From an uncultured Methanomethylovorans sp. (GTDB taxonomy: Archaea > Halobacteriota > Methanosarcinia > Methanosarcinales > Methanosarcinaceae), in contig CALBTS010000036.1 in assembly GCA_937968035.1 (NCBI GenBank), positions 1 through 37,340 on the forward strand: a stretch of 37,340 nt of DNA. The letters are read 5' to 3'. The notes under the pieces are model-generated. The model did not search any database, was not told the origin of the DNA, and was given only the letters and a program-made list of their open reading frames with translations. This document shows, one piece after another, positions 16,901-25,212 of this stretch. Made by a program: the position numbers and the translations under genes. The stretch's first letter is position 1; every line of letters begins with the position of its first letter.

Positions 16901-17310
16901 TACTCAGATCGATATCTGATGATATTAATGCAAAAGATATGGATCCGGGCAATGAAAATGTGGAAAAATTATCTTCAAAAGCCATAGGCACTAATGTGCC
17001 GATCTATATCGTGCTATTCCTTTTCATTGTATGTATAACGATCCTTCTGGCATATGCGAACAGAGATACTTTTACTGAAGATCGTACCCGAAAGGTCCGG
17101 AAGGAAGAAAAATATGTAAAGGCAATTGAATTCAATCGTAGCTTATGCCTGACATTGATTGCCATTTTTATGGTTCTGCTGATCACAGAAGAAATATGGC
17201 GAGGTTCAATAAGCTCCCACCTGGATACTAATATAATATTGATCTGTGTGATGATCACAGGATCGATCGATCTAGTTGGAAGGATATTCAGGAAGAAAGA
17301 GGGACTTTGA
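13915..17310 (+). CDS. Giant mosaic S-layer-like protein with polytopic C-terminus (copy 2)
   Basis: 1131 aa, starting at GTG 13915 with GTGGT just upstream. Order: signal peptide ending VVPAIAS; S-layer domain 1 to about residue 250; the LRGKHEIYTY / DLNWYAGEDEL / IPDDGQ module at about 330-560; S-layer domain 2 at about 580-815; a PGF-pre-PGF-like domain at about 845-980, with VEEQWLKNRGLGPEDVYIGY and a closing GIFCILG; then three helices and a short basic tail. D-x-D-x-DG-type loops sit near the end of each S-layer domain (14563-14595 and 16249-16281). Compared with copy 1 it lacks the last two helices. It ends 2 nt from a convergent glycosyltransferase gene. A role as a large anchored S-layer or envelope-layer component follows from the domains; its precise position in the layer is unknown. 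Confidence 0.75.
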   Translation: MYKRYLYFILLIAIVVPAIASEVSGPLSYVRYDENGYTITGADAPSLLLAKEILSIDLSNGTTIDADHFYYAGTQEGNKIDYLGNTYLIENINDTAVLSTELWEGQDMKIGIHETVDLPEGYTLKCTEISDMEGKATFVLENDKSILDHLSIKENGSYNYSQTYEGKSVALFSFTAVDLLHENGNDGVTLTDISIRKATVLSDGQDLYKDYIINLEDIDWDGDEDIVIRLKPGHTFTISPSSETSLLNGYICLRTGVGYNHLLDRLEGSVPLVSNDEYRIYSYNHNDVAELEAVLNDPSSDSTFAIAPYVKFNGMGTITTNASAETRSSMQLRGKHEIYTYIHNETLSLSVSKHDLNWYAGEDELNISVYLPSGEIVGSLVIPDDGQNAATRRAGEVQTGMLEVPRLQDGIYHIKLISNDDIIIDELRSAQDKLVFDGKMFVLSPGDLYVGSNKRISLKFMTLHEEGLQEITIEGNDRTYQTKLDTKNKWVNIRLPASSSPYNIKLPKGDIKVESDAYFAYNDEAFFSKEECTVVPLYDTISKDQELKIDYFIVPPQKEQIVFYPYRNTTGHAYFDLSNYDNELNTWTSPGLFYFDITGKRSWEFLKIVPGDDNILSKDEIVYGSLQYSDHDAESPLDRTIAYLGEPYCILEIDNSSAFLSRIMVDMNIRVNSSKKVELGDGMTLEMHTIDPAGHKIRLFLYREGKVLSDLEIKENDTASYKEVIMDNEIPLVNIQCKEIVKGINSSSALLRINRINSHAIVIKDHDTFRDGSTAEITDINGDGLQDIRITLEENTEILLEKGRPVAILGGYLALETEDNGKILASKKNVPNDEGNLNIKVQYGTNFSFTEPVKEIPITIENTSIRTFNIYYNKDVTDFSFLLKELKKIPSEENGIEGNIHSIYDLSLYPDNPGTIYIEFPVEEQWLKNRGLGPEDVYIGYFENGKWSYAAPSKIGEQEEHIIFSVNLKDPGIFCILGLPNTSEGYNRGPETISYILRSISDDINAKDMDPGNENVEKLSSKAIGTNVPIYIVLFLFIVCITILLAYANRDTFTEDRTRKVRKEEKYVKAIEFNRSLCLTLIAIFMVLLITEEIWRGSISSHLDTNIILICVMITGSIDLVGRIFRKKEGL

Positions 17311-17312
17311 GA

Positions 17313-18443
17313 TCAAATGTCTTCAAGAACACGTGTATAAACTTCTGCCGTTTGTTTTGCACACCTTTCCCATGAGAATTGGGCAGCTCTGCATATGCCC
17401 CTATGAACAAGAGAAGACCTGAGCACATCATCCTGAAGTAATTGAAGCATGTGGCTGGCCATTTTCTGATGGTCGTCCGGATCTGCAATAATGCATGCAT
17501 CACCTGCAACTTCAGGCAAAGAGGATACATTGGATGTGATCACCGGGCATCCACATGCCATAGCCTCTATGACCGGAAGTCCGAAACCCTCATAGAAAGA
17601 GGGGAAAACGAACATTTTCGCAATGCAATACAACCTGGCAAGATCTTCTGTCGGAACCCTCCCCAGGAAACGCACATCTTTTTCCAGGTTAAGAGAAGCT
17701 ATCAGAGACATGATACTTCGCCTGTCATGTGCATATTGCGGTTCTCCGGCCTTCAGAAGGATAAGATCCTTTCTTCCGGATATTTTTTTCAACCTGTAGA
17801 ATGCCTTAATGATGCCTTCTACATTTTTCCGTGGCTGTTCTGAACTAATATGCAGGATATATTCCTTATCTTTTTCAAGACCGTATTTTGACCATATCGA
17901 AGAAACATCCTCATAAAGTCTGAACACTGCAGGATCAATACCAAGATAGATGGTGGTCATTTTCTCTTTGGAAATACCATATTTACGTTGCAGATCGCTT
18001 GCAGTGGCATCAGAGTCAGTAATGATATGGTCTGCACCTTTAAGGCCCTTATACATCAGTTTGCCCATCATCAGATGCATCCTGCTTGCCGGGTACATCT
18101 CATGAATGATATCATGACAGGTTATTACTTTAGGTGCTACCTTAAAAAAAGAAATGTTCTGATTGGTAAGATGATAGAGGTCGTATTTTGGGATGTGACC
18201 CTGCATCCGGTAATAAAAAAAAGGATTATTATCAACAAGTGGTATCTTTCTTGTAGCGGCTATGTTCTTCGATGTGGTAAGTTCGCTTAGAGTGAACTGT
18301 CTGGTATCAAAGAACACGTGATCTATATCCATCTGGCCTTTAATAGCTTCGAATAGGGAAAATGCATAATTCCCTATACCTGTATAAGGTTGGGCAGTGT
18401 TGATCATACCTATGGTCGTATAAATCACCTTCTGAACGATCAC
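17313..18443 (-). CDS. Glycosyltransferase family 4
   Basis: 376 aa with the two-domain GT-B layout. The C-terminal donor-binding half contains [28 protein letters not shown] and the E-x7-E type motif in [20 protein letters not shown], followed by [10 protein letters not shown]. These are standard for retaining GT4 enzymes using nucleotide-activated sugars on the cytoplasmic side. Its ATG overlaps the stop of the upstream GT-C-like gene by 4 nt, so it is the last gene of a four-gene glycan operon read leftward. The sugar and acceptor cannot be inferred. Confidence 0.88.
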   Translation of the reverse strand: MIVQKVIYTTIGMINTAQPYTGIGNYAFSLFEAIKGQMDIDHVFFDTRQFTLSELTTSKNIAATRKIPLVDNNPFFYYRMQGHIPKYDLYHLTNQNISFFKVAPKVITCHDIIHEMYPASRMHLMMGKLMYKGLKGADHIITDSDATASDLQRKYGISKEKMTTIYLGIDPAVFRLYEDVSSIWSKYGLEKDKEYILHISSEQPRKNVEGIIKAFYRLKKISGRKDLILLKAGEPQYAHDRRSIMSLIASLNLEKDVRFLGRVPTEDLARLYCIAKMFVFPSFYEGFGLPVIEAMACGCPVITSNVSSLPEVAGDACIIADPDDHQKMASHMLQLLQDDVLRSSLVHRGICRAAQFSWERCAKQTAEVYTRVLEDI

Positions 18444-20368
18444 ATGAACATATTAGAACTGTCAGTAACCCTATACAACTGCAATTCAAAGTTTCTGGTC
18501 ACTATATTTGCAGGTCTTTTCATAAGCTGGCGCGCTATGGAATAATCCATATCGTAAACATCTGCTTCCCTGTGAGGATAATGGTTCAGGTCCACTGTAA
18601 CCTCGAGCTGTTCCAAAGTGACAGCCTGAGTGTAAAAAAGCTCCAGCTCCACAGGGTTGAAATATTTATCCAGAGAGGTTGCTTCATTTGTAAGTATATA
18701 TACTGTATCAAAACTGGAAATGTTGAGATCATTTTTAAGCTTTCCAACAGAGTCAGCATCCCACCAGAGAGCTGGCTTTGAGTACACAAAAAAAAGAGGA
18801 TCTGCCATTTTATACGAACCTGCAGCATATCTGTCTACAAGTACCAGGTCATTAGGACCAACGCGGTCAGCAATATTCCCTACGTTTGCTATCATTCCCT
18901 GGTTTTCAGAGAAGAACAGGATGGGATAAGCAGTATAAATATTCAGTATCATGACCAGGGACATAAGGCACATGTACAAGGTTTTCTTTTTTGACAGATC
19001 ATGTATCAGAACAGACATAAGTAAAAAAGCTCCTGGTATGGTTGTAGCTACATACCTCCTGAGGAACCAGGGCTGGTCCAGGGTAATGAAAGGAGAAAGA
19101 AGGTAAAGAAAACCAGGAAGCATAAAGAATATCACAAGAAGCTGTTTTCTGGAACTGATATCCCTGCGGATCACAGATACGATGAAAACCAGGAAAATGG
19201 AGATCAATGGCAACTGAAGGTTATACTCAGATAATGCCATATATACGAATTCGGGAAAATGATATCTGATAGCCGTTCTGTCCATAGATGCTGCTTCTGT
19301 AGAAGATGATATCACACCGCCTGAAAAATGGTTCAGGACAGCATCTATGACCCCGAGATATCTCGTCTGCATAAAAAAGTAATAATAAAGTAGCAATGCT
19401 GAAGTCAGTAAAAATACGAACCAGAATATTACAGGGAAATATTTATTCAGGAAATAGGATCTGTCGTGTTTTCTGATACCCGAAAAATGATCTAGGCCAA
19501 TATTGTTAGTTCCCTTTTGGTTCGATGAAACAAAGCGCTTAGATGACAAGTCATATAGTAAAAAGAGAAAATAGAAACCAAAAAGTATCAAACCTTCTAT
19601 ACGTACAAAGGGTAGCATCCCGAAAGATAACATCGATGAAATATAGTAGATATTCTGTTTGCGCTGCAGCAGATACAGGCAGCACAGTACTCCAAACCAG
19701 AAGAGGGCCATGAAGAATATCTCGGTCACAGTCTGTCTTGAGAACCAGATCAGAGGATATGTAGCCGAAAAGGTCAGCACAGCTCCCAGACCAACATAAG
19801 AATTCCTCAGTTCTTTTCCGATCAGATAGATACTTACAAGCCCTATGAACAAAGGAAGAAGATTACTGAATTGTATACCTTGTATACCGAAAAGACTGTA
19901 ATAGATCGCTACCCAGGAAATATACCCGAAATGGAACTGGGAAATCAGTTTTCCATCGCTGGTCGTGATGTAATTGTTCGGAGACAGAAAACGTGGTATG
20001 AGATCATTCATAGCAGAATCTATGAGCAACGTATGATGCTCTGCCAGATAGATAGCATTGGTTGAATAGATACCTGGATCCCGGCCTCCGTAGAATGTAT
20101 CATGGAAATACAGAGAAGTAAAGATGGAAAAGAGCAGAATAAATAAGATTGCAATGATGTTCTGTTTGGACGTACCATTATTAGCACGATATTTGTGAAA
20201 ATAGAATGTGGAAACAGCTGTTATCAACAGTAGTACTGCTGAGAGTATCGGTTTGTAAAAAAGAGAGAACATAGCCAGCAAATTAGCAGCCCATGCGATA
20301 CATACGAACCATAGTGAAAGAACAATGAACTGATATTCAAACTTAGGAGTAGTTTCATCCTTTAACTG
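18440..20368 (-). CDS. GT-C-like polytopic membrane protein (GT39-like)
   Basis: 642 aa when started at GTG 20368. A perfect GGAGGTG ribosome binding site lies 7 nt upstream, inside the end of the preceding gene, giving a 14-nt overlap; the longer in-frame reading from 20446 has no comparable support. The first outer loop holds YGGRDPGIYSTNAIYLAEH, the acidic D-P-G motif of GT-C glycosyltransferases. It is followed by about ten helices and a C-terminal outer domain of about 150 aa. Members of this broad class transfer single sugars or oligosaccharides from polyprenyl carriers outside the membrane. Position between two GT4 genes supports a role in surface glycan completion. Acceptor unknown. 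Confidence 0.65.
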   Translation of the reverse strand, partial: QLKDETTPKFEYQFIVLSLWFVCIAWAANLLAMFSLFYKPILSAVLLLITAVSTFYFHKYRANNGTSKQNIIAILFILLFSIFTSLYFHDTFYGGRDPGIYSTNAIYLAEHHTLLIDSAMNDLIPRFLSPNNYITTSDGKLISQFHFGYISWVAIYYSLFGIQGIQFSNLLPLFIGLVSIYLIGKELRNSYVGLGAVLTFSATYPLIWFSRQTVTEIFFMALFWFGVLCCLYLLQRKQNIYYISSMLSFGMLPFVRIEGLILFGFYFLFLLYDLSSKRFVSSNQKGTNNIGLDHFSGIRKHDRSYFLNKYFPVIFWFVFLLTSALLLYYYFFMQTRYLGVIDAVLNHFSGGVISSSTEAASMDRTAIRYHFPEFVYMALSEYNLQLPLISIFLVFIVSVIRRDISSRKQLLVIFFMLPGFLYLLSPFITLDQPWFLRRYVATTIPGAFLLMSVLIHDLSKKKTLYMCLMSLVMILNIYTAYPILFFSENQGMIANVGNIADRVGPNDLVLVDRYAAGSYKMADPLFFVYSKPALWWDADSVGKLKNDLNISSFDTVYILTNEATSLDKYFNPVELELFYTQAVTLEQLEVTVDLNHYPHREADVYDMDYSIARQLMKRPANIVTRNFELQLYRVTDSSNMFM

Positions 20369-21590
20369 CACTATAAAGCACCTCCGTATAAAGGTGGGAA
20401 ACCTTATCCCAGCGATACTCATCGAACATGGATCTACCGTTAGCACCTATCTTAGTCCTTAAAACAGGATCAGAAAGTAAAAGAATTATCCTGTCGGCCA
20501 TAGCTTCCCAGTCTTTTTCCGGAACCTTGAATCCATTCGACCCATCAGTAATGGTCAGACCAGGACCACCTGAATCAAATCCTACAACTGGTTTTCCATA
20601 GCTCATTGCCTCCAGAGCAGGCATACCCAAACCCTCTGCGTTTCCCCATTTATCGGTAATAGAAGGTATTACATATACATCGCATGCTTCATACAATAAA
20701 GGGAGATCTTCGTTCGGGAGCAGACCCGTAAATAGCACATTATGTTCAAGATGATAGCTTTTGACAAGAGATTCCAGCATACTACGCTCCGGACCTTCTC
20801 CCCCTATGACCAGCAGAGCATCCGGGTGGACAGATGCGATCTTGCTCATCGCCCTGATCAAAAAAGATGTACCTTTAAGAGGTATCAATCTGTGTACAGT
20901 GAATATAGTAGGCCTGTCCGACAAGCACAATTTTCGTTTAAAGTTTTCCAGAAATGTTGAACAATGCTTGATAGGATAATTACTGCCAACCGGAAATACT
21001 GATACTCTGTCAGGATCTACATCAAAGGTCAAAGCACAAGCTTTAGTGTATTCACTGATAGCTATTATTGCATCGTGTTTATCGAGAATGTATTTAGCCA
21101 GCGGTCTTAATCTGAACCTTTTAAGGAATACCAGATCTGTGCCATATACTTTCAGAACAGAAGGGATACCTGATATCTGGCGGTATACTGCAGAAACAAA
21201 GCCAGCGGGGAATGCCCAGTTAGAAAAGATAAGTTTAGCTTTCTTTTTCTTTTTTAGCTTATGGAGATTTAAGAACATAAAAAATAACAGGCTGAGCATC
21301 AAAAGAGAATTGAGCAGATATTGCAATAAAACACCAATTGTAGAACTGGATTTCTCATGGGGAAGGAAATTACCATATCCCAGTGATTCATATCGTTCAG
21401 GTGCGTACCTGAATCTATATACTTCAATACCGTCGATTGTTTCATAAGTTTTGGACCCTTTCACATGAGGGCATAAGATAACTGGGAGTAAGCCATCTTT
21501 CACGAACTCTTGCCCTAATTCCAGTATCCACCGGGCCTTATAATCATCTTTGTCCCTGGGAAAAGATGATGTTAGTACAATTATATTCAT
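20355..21590 (-). CDS. Glycosyltransferase family 4
   Basis: 411 aa. The N-terminus NIIVLTSSFPRDKDDYKARW is typical of archaeal and bacterial GT4 enzymes. The C-terminal half has FTVHRLIPLKGTSFLIRAM, LVIGGEGPER and GNAEGLGMPALEAMSYGKPVV, the last with the two conserved glutamates. It probably extends a polyprenyl-linked glycan in the cytoplasm. An upstream ATG at 21608 gives six more residues; neither start has a strong ribosome binding site, and ATG 21590 matches the usual family start. It overlaps the next gene by 14 nt and follows the GT2 gene by about 40 nt. Confidence 0.88.
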   Translation of the reverse strand: MNIIVLTSSFPRDKDDYKARWILELGQEFVKDGLLPVILCPHVKGSKTYETIDGIEVYRFRYAPERYESLGYGNFLPHEKSSSTIGVLLQYLLNSLLMLSLLFFMFLNLHKLKKKKKAKLIFSNWAFPAGFVSAVYRQISGIPSVLKVYGTDLVFLKRFRLRPLAKYILDKHDAIIAISEYTKACALTFDVDPDRVSVFPVGSNYPIKHCSTFLENFKRKLCLSDRPTIFTVHRLIPLKGTSFLIRAMSKIASVHPDALLVIGGEGPERSMLESLVKSYHLEHNVLFTGLLPNEDLPLLYEACDVYVIPSITDKWGNAEGLGMPALEAMSYGKPVVGFDSGGPGLTITDGSNGFKVPEKDWEAMADRIILLLSDPVLRTKIGANGRSMFDEYRWDKVSHLYTEVLYSAVKG

Positions 21591-21631
21591 GCTGGATCGT
21601 TGCAACATCTTTTCATCAAGCTAGATTGCAA

Positions 21632-22573
21632 TTATTCCATCTCTATTTTCTTTAAACGGTATAATATCTCTTCTTCGCGTATCCTCTGGTATTTCAGCAT
21701 ATCGGCTATCAGACCGAACACAAGGATCTGCAGACCAGTTAAGCATAGCATGGTCGTAAGTATTGCGTACGAGATATTTGGGACCACAACTCCGGTTTTT
21801 ATGAATTGCACCAATACCGTTACTCCGGATAGCGCAGCAACGACCAGAAACACAAAACCTATGGAAGCAAAGACCTTCATAGGTTCATAATCACGATAGG
21901 TGCGTAGTATCACAGCAGTAGCACGCTGAGCATAATGGAAAATCCCTGACATTAGTCTTGAATGACCGTCTCTTTTTCTGAATTCAATAGGGATCTCTAC
22001 CAAGGTAAGGTTATGGTTAACAGCCTGCATGATCGTTTCCTGGACATAAGTATAGTCAGCCAGAATATTCATCCTTAGTGCAGCATCTCTTGTGAAAGCT
22101 CTGAAACCCGTTTGTGCATCTGTCACGGGGTAGCCGGAAGCCATGCGTGTCACACGCGTAGCTAGAATATTCCCAATTTTCTTCTGGAGAGGCATGTATT
22201 CAATGTGCCCCCTGAATCGGGAACCTAATACGATATCAGCTTTGCCTTGAAGAATAGGAGCTACCAGATCTGGAATTTGATTTTGGTTATATTGGAAATC
22301 TGCATCAGTGTTCACAATTATATCTGCGCCTCTTTCCAGACATGCTTCAAGACCTTTACGGAAAGTTAACGCAAGTCCACGGTTCTCCTTTTGGGAAACA
22401 ATGTGATCCGCACCTGCTTCTAAAGAGACTTTTACAGTAGAGTCCGTGGATCCATCGTTAATGACAAGGACTTCTACCTTATCTATGCCCTCAATTTTCC
22501 GGGGTATCTCTTTGATCACTTTTTGAATGGTTTTTTCTTCATTGTAGGCTGGAATCATCACAATGAGCTTCAT
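21632..22573 (-). CDS. GT2 glycosyltransferase, dolichol-phosphate mannosyltransferase-like
   Basis: 313 aa. The GT-A domain carries MIPAYNEEKTIQKVI, VLVINDGSTDST, VNTDADFQYNQ (the D-x-D metal site), GSRFRG and DAQTGFRAFTRDAA, all characteristic of DPM1/DPMS-type GT2 enzymes that charge polyprenyl phosphate with a sugar. Two C-terminal helices (about residues 230-300) anchor it to the membrane. It would supply lipid-linked monosaccharide donors for the GT-C-like proteins of this window, which is a coherent pathway link but inferred. It is the first gene of the leftward operon. TTTTATATAA at 22590-22581 on its strand lies only about 8-17 nt before ATG, so another box slightly further upstream may be the real TATA. 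Confidence 0.88.
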   Translation of the reverse strand: MKLIVMIPAYNEEKTIQKVIKEIPRKIEGIDKVEVLVINDGSTDSTVKVSLEAGADHIVSQKENRGLALTFRKGLEACLERGADIIVNTDADFQYNQNQIPDLVAPILQGKADIVLGSRFRGHIEYMPLQKKIGNILATRVTRMASGYPVTDAQTGFRAFTRDAALRMNILADYTYVQETIMQAVNHNLTLVEIPIEFRKRDGHSRLMSGIFHYAQRATAVILRTYRDYEPMKVFASIGFVFLVVAALSGVTVLVQFIKTGVVVPNISYAILTTMLCLTGLQILVFGLIADMLKYQRIREEEILYRLKKIEME

Positions 22574-22743
22574 GGGATGATTATATAAAATTAATAGAAT
22601 AAATAATCTTGCTTGCAGATATGCACCTGATGATACAGATGACAGGAATTTTTTCCGGCTGGTAATCCGCCGGACTCATAGAAAAGCTTTTGTATGTAAA
22701 TACCGATAGTGCATGCAAATAAATATACTAAAGATGTGTATAA

Positions 22744-25212
22744 ATGAGTCACAAATTACATTTCTTGCTCACAGGAACTGGGACCAAAGCAAACAACAGA
22801 TTGAAACAAGCCTTAAAATCATTCCATGATCCTGAAAATGAAAAGATACCGGTAAATATCAAGCAACTGATCACTTCTATAACACATGAGAAGAACGAAA
22901 TAGAAAGTAAAGAGTGCACGTATAGAGTAAAGAAAACCAGGGATACAAGCTCCATAATCATTGAATGTTCGGACTGTAACGAAGACTCCACACTAAATAA
23001 CCCCATATGCAGATCAAATATCTTTAACATCCTGCTCAAAGAAGCAATAACAGAAAGACTTGTAATATCAAATCTTTATGACAGGGAATACGATGGAAAG
23101 ATTCTCCAGAAAATTTACTCACTTGCCCGTCTGGAAGATCATCTGCGAACATATGAGAACATGGAAACTGTTTCCTTCAATTGCAGATACGATTCAAAGG
23201 ATACCTGCAAAAAGAACAGAAATGAAGAAATGGAGAAAATTATAAATTCAGCAAAAGGATCGCCATTTAAAGCCTATAGGAATACTGAAAAGATCATCAA
23301 ACAACTAACATGTGAAGCTGAAAAGGTAACTCATCCGGAGTGCAATGAATGTATAGGGATTTTTCAGGAAACATTATATGATATAATCAGAAGGATGAGC
23401 CCCTTCGTGAACGATCTTTTTTGTGAGCCTGATGGAACTTTTGATCATGAGAAAAATCTGCAGCCATACGTACGGCCTTTGTTCTCCACATCCCGTATTT
23501 ATACCGAACCACCAGTGAATACTATTTTTATAGAATGCTATGACGTGCAGAGAGATGACGGAAGGAAATTACCCATATCTATATATGAATTTACAGACAA
23601 ACCCGAAAAACTCTATGTCGTAAACCCTGCTGAATACAACATGCAGCCTGAGGAACTTCTGCTCATTGACAACGTCCGGGACCGTATGATCAAACATAGA
23701 CCGGAAGATATGAATTTTGCAGATCCCGCCCTTTCAAGGGAATATTTCCGCAGGCTTTGTAAGAGATTGCTGCGTGAAGAGGCAAGGGATAAAAAAGTGG
23801 TTTTGTCACCTTCTCAGCTGGACATGTATTCTGACCTGCTGGCAAAATACACAACGGGACTTGGGATCCTGGAAGACCTGTTATCTGATGGAAGGGTGAC
23901 CGACATATATGTTAATGCTCCTGCAGATCGGAATCCTGTACATGTGGTGATGAATGGGGAAGAATGTACTACTAATATATTTCTGTCCCAGGAAGAAATG
24001 GATTCCATGGTCTCGAGGTTCAGGACGATAAGTGGAAGACCTTTCGGAGAAGCGACCCCTGTTCTTGAAATGGCGCTCCAGGAGTACGGAGTACGTGTTT
24101 CAGTGATAGGAGACCCATTGAGCGCAAAAGGAATGGCCTATGCTTTTAGAAAACATGCAAAGGCTCCCTGGACACTGCCTAAACTGATCAATACCGGTGC
24201 TATCACCCCTCTCACAGCAGGTCTGCTCAGCTTCATGATGGATGGACATGCATCAGTGCTGATCGCCGGGGGAGTAGGAGCCGGGAAAACGTCCCTGTTA
24301 TGTGCCATGCTTATGGAAATGCCTCAGAGATACAGGATACTGACCATAGAAGACACACCGGAAATACCTCTTGAACAATTGCAGAAACTGGGGTGGAAAG
24401 CACAGGGCCTCAATGCCCAGTCCTCTATAGTGAGATCCAGTATTGAGATAGACCCGGCCACAGCCCTGCGTGCATCCCTGCGGCTTGGCAGTTCATCTCT
24501 TGTAATAGGTGAAGTGAGAGGACCGGAAGTCGCAATGCTGTATGAAGCAATGCAGGTGGGTACAGCAGGTAATTCTGTGATCGGGACCATACATGGTGCA
24601 TCCACAAATGCGGTATATGAGAGAATAGTGCATACCCTTGGAGTGCCTCCTGCCTCGTTCAGGGCTACAGATGCCGTAATAGTATGTTCAAATACCCGCA
24701 TAGCAGGCAGTATGGCAACAAAACGTAAAGTGATACAGATAGCGGAAGTGAACGAAGTGTGGGATCCTGATAATACATACAGTGTCTTCTCTGACATCCT
24801 CACTTTTGATGCCTCGGTCAATTCACTGGTACCAACAGACCTGCTTGATAGAGGACAGTCTGCATTGATAAGGAAAATTGCAAGAAAATGGGGGATATCC
24901 GTGGATGAAGCTTCAAAGAACATCCGTATACGCGCAAACATGAAGCTTAAAATGGCGGAATACGGAAAAACAGACGCGGCATTCGTTGAGGCTGAAATGG
25001 TATCTGCCTCTAATAACATGTTCTGGATGTTCATGGAAAAGGAAAAAGAGATCGCTGGCAAGCCAGACATGCAGCGCGTATATGACAAATGGTGTGCATG
25101 GCTGGAACAGATCATAGCGACAAAAAATGAAAAACTGTCTGCTGCAACAAGAGACAAAATGCCATATTCCAGTTCATTGGCCCAGGAAGTACAGGGTGGC
25201 AATGATGCATGA
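22744..25212 (+). CDS. Type II/IV secretion (archaellum/pilus) ATPase with long N-terminal region
   Basis: 822 aa, larger than typical archaeal FlaI/PilB-like ATPases of about 500-600 aa. The ATPase core occupies about residues 370-700: Walker A GGVGAGKT at 24268-24291, the segment RILTIEDTPEIPLE, Walker B region SSLVIGEVRGPEVAMLYEAM, and the His box GTIHGAS. About 300 N-terminal residues are not typical and include paired cysteines (ECSDC, CNEC, plus others). The hexameric ATPase would drive assembly of a pilin-like fibre from the cytoplasm together with the membrane platform encoded next. No pilin, prepilin peptidase or archaellin gene is in the window. There is no clear ribosome binding site before ATG 22744, so leaderless translation is possible. 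Confidence 0.88.
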   Translation: MSHKLHFLLTGTGTKANNRLKQALKSFHDPENEKIPVNIKQLITSITHEKNEIESKECTYRVKKTRDTSSIIIECSDCNEDSTLNNPICRSNIFNILLKEAITERLVISNLYDREYDGKILQKIYSLARLEDHLRTYENMETVSFNCRYDSKDTCKKNRNEEMEKIINSAKGSPFKAYRNTEKIIKQLTCEAEKVTHPECNECIGIFQETLYDIIRRMSPFVNDLFCEPDGTFDHEKNLQPYVRPLFSTSRIYTEPPVNTIFIECYDVQRDDGRKLPISIYEFTDKPEKLYVVNPAEYNMQPEELLLIDNVRDRMIKHRPEDMNFADPALSREYFRRLCKRLLREEARDKKVVLSPSQLDMYSDLLAKYTTGLGILEDLLSDGRVTDIYVNAPADRNPVHVVMNGEECTTNIFLSQEEMDSMVSRFRTISGRPFGEATPVLEMALQEYGVRVSVIGDPLSAKGMAYAFRKHAKAPWTLPKLINTGAITPLTAGLLSFMMDGHASVLIAGGVGAGKTSLLCAMLMEMPQRYRILTIEDTPEIPLEQLQKLGWKAQGLNAQSSIVRSSIEIDPATALRASLRLGSSSLVIGEVRGPEVAMLYEAMQVGTAGNSVIGTIHGASTNAVYERIVHTLGVPPASFRATDAVIVCSNTRIAGSMATKRKVIQIAEVNEVWDPDNTYSVFSDILTFDASVNSLVPTDLLDRGQSALIRKIARKWGISVDEASKNIRIRANMKLKMAEYGKTDAAFVEAEMVSASNNMFWMFMEKEKEIAGKPDMQRVYDKWCAWLEQIIATKNEKLSAATRDKMPYSSSLAQEVQGGNDA

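Larger units (their letters stand above)
6427..17310 (+). repeat. Two tandem paralogous envelope-protein cassettes
   Basis: Cassette 1 (6427-11791) encodes a 483-aa anchored protein, a roughly 1200-aa S-layer-like protein and a 95-aa membrane protein. Cassette 2 (11971-17310) encodes a 152-aa secreted protein, a 488-aa anchored protein and a 1131-aa S-layer-like protein. The 483- and 488-aa proteins are paralogues over their whole length. The two giants share domain order and signature motifs. The copies are diverged at protein level with no long identical DNA, so this is an old duplication and not a recent or assembly-generated repeat. Confidence 0.85.

Noticed and set aside
22655..22673. 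CCGGC/GCCGG 5-bp inverted repeat between the GT2 and ATPase genes
   Set aside because: Too short to stand out from chance in a 170-nt divergent promoter region, and not placed near a clear start site.
24324..25202. 292-aa minus-strand reading frame opposite the secretion ATPase
   Set aside because: It is antisense to conserved ATPase coding sequence including the Walker B region; the codon pattern explains the open frame.
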